From Sialis fuliginosa (taxonomy: Eukaryota; Arthropoda; Insecta; Megaloptera; Sialidae), in contig OY540821.1 of the NCBI GenBank assembly GCA_961205875.1, forward strand, positions 10,850,001-10,914,000: a DNA stretch of 64,000 bases. The letters are read 5' to 3'. The position numbers and the translations under genes are program-made. The notes beneath the pieces are model-generated. The model saw only the letters and a list, made by a program, of their open reading frames with translations. It was not told the origin of the DNA and did no database searches. Numbering within the stretch: the stretch's first letter is position 1; each line of letters starts with the position of its first letter. Of the stretch, positions 56,700 to 64,000 are shown in pieces.

Positions 56700-56995
56700 T
56701 GAAAAACCAATTTGAGATTTTGATGGAATTTTTACCTTCCCTGAATCCATTCTGGTTATTTTCGCTATAATATCTGTGTGTGAATTTTAAATACAAAACC
56801 AATTTAATTCAAATTTTCAGAGTAGTTATTCTAAAAATTTGTATTATATTATTGACATTAGGATATTAGAAACTAATATTTTGATAATTCTAACAAATTC
56901 TATATGGAAACAATAAGCAATCTGTATTCAAGTATTTATAGTCATACCATGTTAGGAAATTGGTTGTGTGGACCTCAAGGGTCGAACCTTGTTTT
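56700..56995 (+). repeat. Two dispersed repeat fragments
   Basis: 56720-56790 ('ttttaccttccctgaatcca', 'ctgtgtgtgaatttt') belongs with 47030. 56795-56990 ('agtagttattctaaaaattt', 'tatggaaacaataagcaatc', 'gttgtgtggacctcaagggt') pairs with 39290-39475. Confidence 0.6.
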
Positions 56996-57221
56996 TTTAT
57001 TATTTTGTTCTCAAATATCGTTATTAGGTGGCTATAGCTTCTGACAGGGTCACATCAAGCTTCATAGACACAATTGTTCAGAATCGAACAGAACACAGAT
57101 AGTGGTAAAGTTTTTTTAGACAGCAGCATTTCAACAAACAGCATGTTATCTTTCTTGTTACAACGTATCTCTGTAAACATACACGGAACATGGAGTGAAT
57201 CTAAATTACTCTTCCATTACA

Positions 57222-57250
57222 TTGTGTGTGTGTGTGGGGGGGGGGGGGGG
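57222..57250. repeat. (TG)n followed by G15
   Basis: A TG run merges into a G15 homopolymer at 57236-57250. Confidence 0.9.
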
Positions 57251-57439
57251 TGCGTGTATATAGGCTGTCCGAAAAATTATGCACATACATTTCATATTAC
57301 TTAATGTTTATGTATATCGACATATTCGTATTAGAAAGTTATATTATACTTTAATCTATTATAAACCTACTAAACTTTGTAACCAATTATCGCTAACTAT
57401 TTACGTAGTGCACGCGAAGATTCCTCTCCTACGATTGTT

Positions 57440-57905
57440 GCTTCCTCGCAATATTGAAGATATGAGAAGCTTTGTGATCGTTTAGAATGAGACAAAAAAA
57501 TTGTTCTTCGATTTCAAAATTTTAAATTTATTATTCCGTTTCAGGTTAAGACAAACACTTTTCGTTCCGTATCTGTCTGTCTGTCCCCTGAATCCTTGTC
57601 ACACGCATAACTCATGAACCACTATACCGATATTAATGAAACTTGGTTGGATGGTTGGGTCTGGCTTGAGGATGGTCCCATTTCAAAATCATTAAAATCG
57701 TGTGTAAAGGAGAGGAGTGACATCCGAAAATATTTATTTTGTCAAGGTATCTCTAAAACGGCACTTGTTACGTGAAAATTTTATAGAATCTTTTTTGTAG
57801 AGCATTCTCTATCTATTAGTAAAAACTGGACTAACTGAGAAAATCGTGCATAGACAGACAGACAGATAGACAGACGCGGCGAGGGATTTGTTTAATACTA
57901 TAAAT
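57440..57905 (+). repeat. Dispersed repeats: partner of 48690-49025, then partner of 1881
   Basis: 57440-57840 is the opposite-strand partner of 48690-49025 ('cctcgcaatattgaagatat', 'gcataactcatgaaccac', 'atcgtgtgtaaaggagagg'). At 57815-57905 the reverse of the 1881 family follows ('tgagaaaatcgtgcatagac', 'ggcgagggatttgttt'). Confidence 0.7.
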
Positions 57906-58253
57906 AGATTACATAAGACATAAATTTTAAGATATTTATAGTTATTAGCTAACCTTTATATAATCATATTGAAATACTTATCTCGTCAGAATTTTAGCTC
58001 TTCTCGTCTCGAAGGAAAGGCTGAGTAGATAATATAGATTTCTATTATGTTAGTTACTAAAACAGGTTTTTTGTTTTGAATTTGCACGCTAGATGTCACT
58101 ATGCCACTTATAATACTAGTACATAAGTACAATTTTCCGAGAAATAACTTAAATATAAATATTTAAGCTTTTTCGAAAGAATCCAAAACTTTCTTCTGAC
58201 TGTCGCATTATTTCTTAACCAACCTATATCTATAAATTCATATACATATGTAA
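57906..58253. other. AT-rich unannotated DNA
   Basis: No supported feature. Confidence 0.5.
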
Positions 58254-58287
58254 GTGTGTGTTTGTGTGTGTGTGTGTGTGTGTGTAT
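58254..58287. repeat. (TG)n microsatellite
   Basis: TG units with one TTTG interruption. Confidence 0.9.
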
Positions 58288-58540
58288 GTTATCTCCACTT
58301 GTCTATACACAACATCCAAGGATTGTTTGATTTCCTAATGAGACAAACATGCGGCGTTCCTTGACAAATCCCTGGAGATATACGGGAATTAACTGCTGCA
58401 CCAAACTGCTACGTTATTAATTAAAGATGACAAAGTTTGACCAGCCGCCTTACATGACCTGCCATTGTCAAAGCAAATACAGATAGTTGCTCTACTTTGA
58501 TAAAATAATATTCAGAATTAATCAATAGCTACATTCGCAT

Positions 58541-58760
58541 AAGGTACAGTCTTGGTACATTTAATACATTTATTGTAATTCTCATGAACTCATGTTACTA
58601 ATAAAACAAATACCTCTTTATTAAATCAATTTAATTATACCGAAGTCCGCAAATATAGCTTGTTTTTTAAATTACAACCTTTTATTTTGTTTATGTTTTT
58701 TTCTCCAGTAATGGATAAAGTAAAACTAGTAATGGGTATCTAGTGATGGACACTACAAAA
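58541..58760 (+). mobile_element. GGTACTGG-family TIR element, left part
   Basis: 'aaggtacagtcttggtacat', 'tctcatgaactcatgttact', 'tataccgaagtccgcaaata', 'gggtatctagtgatggacac'. The right part is missing; it is followed by an inverted second copy. Confidence 0.7.
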
Positions 58761-58825
58761 GTTTGTCGCGCGAATAGAAGAGAAAAATACAGTGGCACCA
58801 GTCTTGGCAAGGACCCCAGTAATGG

Positions 58826-59210
58826 CAAAATTTTAATTAAATGTACTTAATTATAAATATGTGTTGATATTTGATTACTACCATTTCTGAATATTAATCT
58901 ATATACATTTAACTGTTTAACAGCGTGATTTAATGACAATCGGCCAATAGGTGTCAAAATGGTGGACATTTAAACTAATTATTAGTATAATTTATTTATT
59001 GATTATTATATTATCATAACAACTGTTTTACATTGTTTCAAATTTGACGATTTTTTCTTTTATATCTTTTGTGTTGTAGTACTTATCATTTTTTAATAAT
59101 TAGCAAGTATCCATTACTACCTGTTCATTATTGGTTTTACCTTTGCCATTACTGGAGAAAAAACATGAACAAAATAAAAGGCTATCTCTGTCAACAAAAT
59201 TAATGCCTGT
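58826..59210 (-). mobile_element. GGTACTGG-family TIR element, reverse, facing 58541
   Basis: 'atttgattactaccatttct', 'ggccaataggtgtcaaaatg', 'aaatttgacgat' and 'gccattactggagaaaaaac' match the reverse of 11148-11652. The joint at 58775-58825 keeps 'ggcaccagtcttggcaagga', a terminus. Confidence 0.7.
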
Positions 59211-60079
59211 TGTATGCACTTTTCGCACGCGACAAGGTTTTAAGGCAATAAATTCAATATAAAATATTATATCTGTTTTAGTGATGACTTCGAGACTACT
59301 TTAAACTTATTTTTTTCGTTTTGGTACACCTAAAATCATGTTTAAAAAAATATTTTTTACATATAATTTATTTAACATATTTTGATAAAATATATTTAGT
59401 TAAATTGATAATAAAAAAAATATCGTCAACTTTTTTGTCGTCAATATGACGTCCAGTCCTTCTTTCTGAGTTATTTTATATAACAATATGACATAGACAC
59501 ATAGAATTATTGTCCAGGGAGTGGTATTTTCTGAGGTACATCGTAGTAAAAATTTCCAAACCGCTCGCGTACAAAATTGAACGCGACACTTGACTAGAAA
59601 TCGACTAATTATTCTTGATTCGTTAAATGCTATTCTATATACCCCACAAATTGACTTTAAAAGGAGTATAATGTCTGTTTTAATTTGCTCTTTGTCTCTT
59701 GAATAAGGATTAATCCTTCTTGTGTCGAAGTTTATATAGGTACGTTTCAAGTTAATGAATCATTTTGAATTAATTTTTTTAATATGTATATGAATGTAAA
59801 TACTTATTATTTTGTAATAATTCATTATGGTCTTTTATTATTGAATATTTAGAAAAACGTATAAGGACAAAAGTTGTTCCTTACATTGTTAGAAATATTT
59901 TTTGTCGATTATCTTTTTATCTAGACTCAATGGTTCTGCAGTTATAAGGAAATAAACAATTGATCGCGCTAGAATTTTACAATCGTAATAATTTTGCTCA
60001 ATCTACGCCTAATTCTCAATGTTCATGATTTTAGTGATAAAGGTGAAGGACAACAACTTTTAGGTATTTTTCTTGAAAT
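59211..60079. other. Unannotated DNA
   Basis: The 116-codon frame at 59400-59750 (-) has ordinary composition but no recognisable domain, no homologous motif and no visible splice context; I do not call it a gene. The rest is AT-rich. Confidence 0.4.
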
Positions 60080-60300
60080 TTTTTTTTAAATGTATAAAAA
60101 AATACCTACACCATATAAATTGTTGAATTCGTAAGCTTTCATTTGACACCCATTTCCCAATTTAACCCCGGAATTAAACTTATTATACTTCACGTCTATA
60201 ATTGGGCCACCATACTCTATCTCTGTGTTAAGTTTCAAATTTTTTACAGACGGACGGACAGACACTAAAATGATTCTATAAGTGTTCCGCTTAAGTATTT
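60080..60300 (+). repeat. Dispersed repeat fragment with cggacggacagacac tract
   Basis: 'gtaagctttcatttgacacc', 'ccatactctatctctgtgtt', 'acagacggacggacagacac' and 'aaaatgattctataagtgtt' are typical of moth dispersed repeats; ends not defined. Confidence 0.5.
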
Positions 60301-60599
60301 GTTACATTTTATAAGACGCAAGCTTTATAAGTAATTTATAGTTCCAGAGGCCTATGTCGCCAAACAGGATACATTTTTAGTGGCCCATATCGAATTCAGA
60401 CAAATGAAACATTTATTGAAATACCTTATTAAGATCTTTTAAAATCAGAAATAATTCTTGAATTTGGGACCACTGATTTAGAGTTTTGTTCAGATTTATG
60501 TAGAAAAACACAATATGCAACTATAAAGATCGTTCTCCTTTAGTTAAAATGAACATAGAAATCTGAGATCCGTGTTCTTCTTGTGAAATCGGTGCCTGG

Positions 60600-60795
60600 G
60601 CTTAATCCGCGCCGTAGCTAACGCCCCTAATCCGAACAATTTCCGCCTGTCACGGGCCACATTCGTTTTTATCAGTAATCTCGCCTTAATCCGCGGATAG
60701 AAATCCATCTTATGCCGTCAGATTTTAACGGTCTTGCGAATTACATTGCAGCGGTCAACACTTAAACTTGTGTATTTCATACGGGGGATTAAAAA
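60600..60795. promoter_or_regulatory. Cluster of TAATCC (K50 homeodomain) sites
   Basis: TAATCC at 60603-60608, 60628-60633 and 60687-60692, and its complement GGATTA at 60786-60791, in a non-repetitive stretch that is less AT-rich than its surroundings. TAATCC is the binding site of Otd/Bcd/Pitx-type homeodomains. By rough count one would expect well under one site in this length. A short internal duplication of 'cttaatccgcg' (60601 and 60685) contributes two of the four. Confidence 0.3.
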
Positions 60796-62019
60796 ACTCT
60801 ATACGTTAGATTGTACAATCTTCTCTAATCTGTATCAATCGTAATTACTGTGTATCTATTTTATTACGTGATTGTAATCGATTTAATGAAACTACTATAT
60901 GTCATTCGAGAACAAAAACAGATTTGGAGGAATCCAGACTAATGTTAATTATTATTTTGAAGTGAAACATCTTTAGCGAGCTAGTGAATTAAAATAACCT
61001 CGACACGTTTTCAAATACGACAGGTTTTCAAGATGAAACATTAAGGAGAGTGTGCATGTACGTGAGAGAGCGATGATTAAATGTATATAAGAGAAATTAA
61101 TACGTTTAGCTTTATTATTATTAATGAAAATAAAAGACGTTTCACTTCAACCGTGCGCTTATGTGGGTGAATAAAAGAATTTCTCTAATTTATCACTATT
61201 AAGTGAAAAGTCATCAGAAAGTGAGGTATATTTTTGCTAACACTTACACTCTTTTATTTTAATCATAACTATTTAGTGAGAAACAAAGAACGAATAAAAA
61301 CTTGAAGGAACTGCCAGATTTTCTCGAAATACGAGTTACTTTGTGTAAAAAACACTTTTTCATGATATTTTTACTCGGAAACTATCAACTTTATAGAAAA
61401 AGTGTATAAAACAAAAAATGTTTATTTATGTAGATTTGATAGAACTAGGAAAATTATTTCAGATTTTTTTTATATTAATAAATTGGCTCTTCAATCTACT
61501 GAAAATTTCAGATACCATACGCCATGTAACTTTAGTGTGATTTTCGACTTATTCTTTTTAAAAATATATATCGGTACTTTAGAACATGCCTGTACATATT
61601 TATTATATATAAAACATTCTTCTAGTATACGTGCCGCCGATCCAAATGAGTGATTTTAGTGAAATACATTTAACAAGTCGGCTTTGGGAAATTGAACCGG
61701 TTAAACCGAACACCAACAGACTGATTGATTGAAAACTATCGATCGGTTGATTTGCATTTTAAGAAATTTAACTGTTTTACGTGATGCTATATCATTGTTA
61801 CATAATGGTGTATCTTTACGTCGTCCTATGTACTTTTATTTTAGTTTGAAATAAAAATTATTACTCGAAAATTTTGCAATTTTATATTTACTGTATTAAA
61901 TATTTTTGCAATCTTATAACTCGTATAGTATTAGTCCTACAAAATTAACGTATATTACAAAAATTGTAGAGAATTTTGTCTTCTAAAAGCTATACAAGCT
62001 TCGAGACTTTCGCGGTGAT
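60796..62019. other. Unannotated DNA
   Basis: AT-rich. The frame at 61402-61653 (+) has no recognisable product. Confidence 0.45.
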
Positions 62020-62140
62020 CTTGGCTTCTGGGTGTAGGTCGCGTCAATTTGATCGTGTTATCGGCCAACGTTTCGTCACACATTGCAGTTAACATTTTGA
62101 GGGCTCTTTTAAAAGTGCAGAAGAACCCACTGCATAGATA
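62020..62140 (-). mobile_element. Penelope-like fragment with one hammerhead-like core
   Basis: On the minus strand 'cacccagaagccaagatcac' lies downstream of 'aacacgatcaaattgacgcg'. The core reads CUCAAAA (ttttgag at 62095-62101), a spacer with a possible GUUA/UGAC stem, then GAAAC (tttc at 62071-62074) and gttggccgat. One arm only; the CUGAnGA box has G to C and G to A changes, so it is probably inactive. Confidence 0.5.
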
Positions 62141-62374
62141 GTTGTAATTATATATTTTTAATGTAGAACCAAGATTACGAAATGATTCGCAAAACATTTT
62201 TTTGCAAAATTTGTCGCGCTGTAATTCGAAAATGGTTCAATATATAAAAATAAACCAAGGAAAGAATTTGTAGAGAATTAAATGGTGAACAATAAAGGTT
62301 TTTACCATTTTTGTCGTAGATTAAATATTCTCTAGATATTTACGTTTGAAGTTTTCCTATTGACTTTATATTTT

Positions 62375-62412
62375 TTTCGTCGGCCCGCTATACAAAAGGT
62401 TGGTAACCCCTG
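62375..62412 (-). mobile_element. hAT-like terminus
   Basis: Read on the minus strand CAGGGGTTACCAACCTTTTG, a frequent hAT end; no partner found. Confidence 0.4.
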
Positions 62413-62936
62413 TAATAAGGATAAGATAAATATGATATTCAGAGATATGTAAGTGATTATGTTGGTACCAAAATCGTCCGTAAAATGGAATGATAATTAT
62501 TTTGTAAAAGCGTGGGAATCTAATAATTGTCTAACTCTGTGCTCAACTGCGTGTGTTAAAATTTTCAGCATTAGTAGTCCCGTGCTACAATTTACACTAG
62601 AGCACACTAATTATATAATTCCGTAAAAGAGTTAAAGACTAGAACAAGTCAGTACAAAATAAATTAAAATTTTGTATGCTTTTTCACGCATTCATGGACA
62701 AATTGTTGAAGAGATATTTTTGCCTCAGTTTGCATGGCTAATTATAATAAATTTATGTTCCAGCTGTTTCCAAATGTTTGAAGACAGTCAAGCTTTTTTC
62801 TTTCGTTCTAGAGAGTTGTATTTTAAAGTGTGAAGTTTGGATAACTTTTTTAAATAGGTCCAGAGTAACAGTTTAAATCTTTTATCATAACCATGTAGAT
62901 AAACCTATTTAAAAAATATATGTCGTGAGAACCACA
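62413..62936. other. AT-rich unannotated DNA
   Basis: No supported feature. Confidence 0.5.
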
Positions 62937-63420
62937 GGGCTTTCTTATACGTAACCTTGACAGTGAACAGTGTACGTGATTCTTATTTCTTAAAACATAT
63001 TTCTGACAAACTAATAAAAAATAAAATAAAATTAATGGGACATAAACTATAGATTTCTTCTGTGTTGTGAACCATTTGAATTATAGTTTTTTCATTTTGT
63101 TTTTTCGAAAAAAAAATGAATAGAACATAATTATCTACAATTTTTCTCTAATTCGCAATGTTTCAAAGTAATTCGAAAAATTCAAAAATCGACGTAAGTA
63201 AACATCCGTATCTGGTTGAAAGATCATTTTCAAAAATAGGAAGTTTTCTTCCCAGACAATAATGAATCTTAAATAAAAAATTTCACGATTTGTCGTATTT
63301 GAGTTACAGCGCTTACAGACCGACAGACAGACAGATACATACACAAAGATCATGCCGTGAAAAGGTGATAAACTGACAGACAGAAGCACTTTCGCATTTA
63401 TATTATTAGTATGGATTATT
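62937..63420. repeat. ACTTTCTTATAC-family piece followed by dispersed repeat ends
   Basis: 'gctttcttatacgtaacctt' and 'acagtgtacgtg' match the terminus at 47650. 'gaaagatcattttcaaaaat' at 63217 matches the shared interior. 63300-63415 has 'gaccgacagacagacaga' and ends 'atattattagtatggatta', the reverse of the GTCGCGGGTAACAG family start. Confidence 0.55.
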
Positions 63421-63921
63421 TGAGTTAAAAAAAGTTAATGATGCAAATTCAAAATTCTATTAGCCTATTTAAAAATTAATCCTGATTTAAATAAATATTT
63501 TCAGTACGCTTCTGTTTATAACAAATAATTTATTTGTAAATTACAGGGTGCAAAAGATCAAAGACAGTTTTATTTCTTCGAAAGTTTTTAACACAATTCT
63601 ATCTTCTATCTAATTTTAAAGTTTCCAGACTTTATTCGATAGTTATATGTTTTGTTTTTCAACAATAATAATGACTGTATAAATCATTTTTTGTGTGATG
63701 TCTGAATGACATTACATTTACCACATGTCTTCTTTTTTTTCTTCTTTTAACATTCACAACATGCGAAGTTCAAATAAAATATCAGGGGTATTTTTTTGTA
63801 AATATGTGTAATTCATCAATCGAAATGTTGGCAATATATTTTTTGATAACATAATAGATTTCTTGAAATGTTTTTATTGATATTTTTATGATATTAAATT
63901 TAAATAAAGATCTTATCATAG
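63421..63921. other. AT-rich unannotated DNA
   Basis: No supported feature. Confidence 0.5.
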
Positions 63922-64000
63922 CAGGGCTGTAACTAGAAACTCTGGGGCCTCGGGGCAACAATTGACCGAGGGGCCCACACTATATGCAAAATATAAATAT
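63922..64000 (+). mobile_element. hAT-like element start, cut by the window end
   Basis: CAGGGCTGTAACTAGAAACT, then 'ctggggcctcggggcaacaa' and 'ccgaggggccca'. The terminus is of the CAGGGSYG hAT type. The remainder lies outside the window. Confidence 0.45.

Noticed and set aside
57245-57300. Tc1-like terminus (ggctgtccgaaaaattatgc)
   Set aside because: No inverted partner or TA duplication was found within several kilobases.
59400-59750. 116-codon open frame on the minus strand
   Set aside because: Ordinary-looking residues but no motif, domain, promoter or splice context. A frame of this length is expected by chance in 64 kb.

Overview
The window reads as intergenic or intronic DNA from an insect nuclear genome, most likely a lepidopteran. 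The basis is base composition (roughly two thirds or more A+T by eye), the absence of any gene-length open frame, and a dense mix of short transposon relics of types common in moths and butterflies: ends reading GTCGCGGGTAACAG, an element reading TAGGGTTCCGTAAT, an 'accgacttcaaaaa' repeat, and tracts with repeated CAGACAGA. The order is an inference; another arthropod is possible. The longest open frames are 116-124 codons, start anywhere, are compositionally odd (one is a translated TG repeat) and show no domain I recognise. I call no protein-coding gene, no rRNA and no canonical tRNA.

Layout. 1-12.9 kb: Penelope-like foldback with hammerhead-like motifs (210-408), Harbinger-like TIR elements (1352, 5910), foldback (6711-7002), hAT MITE with an exact 8-bp target duplication (7912-8356), full GGTACTGG-type TIR element (11148-11652), decayed hAT (12168). 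13-24 kb: dispersed repeats, then a three-level nest at 16419-18408 (TTAA-type element containing a Harbinger-like element containing a hAT element that carries a ~700-bp palindrome), and a hAT relic with a second hammerhead-like foldback inside it (21445-22208). 24-34 kb: a 203-bp TA-flanked MITE, a GC-rich stretch with a candidate structured RNA (25345-25462), a Tc1-like relic, a ~165-bp tandem satellite (28092-28530), TIR elements at 29237 and 33509. 34-50 kb: hAT MITE with exact duplication (35535-35999), near-perfect 672-bp foldback (40110-40781), TA-flanked MITE (42080-42466), pogo/Tigger-like element (49712-50317). 50-64 kb: long inverted repeat (51637-52270), small TTAA element (52646), two TIR families, a cluster of TAATCC sites (60603-60791) and a third Penelope-like fragment.

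There is no set of genes working together here. The biology is layered insertion of non-autonomous elements. The most useful leads are the candidate three-way-junction RNA, the hammerhead-core motifs in three unrelated-looking repeat families, the nested palindrome and the recent foldback. All boundaries and pairings were read by eye; none has been checked by a search or a folding program.
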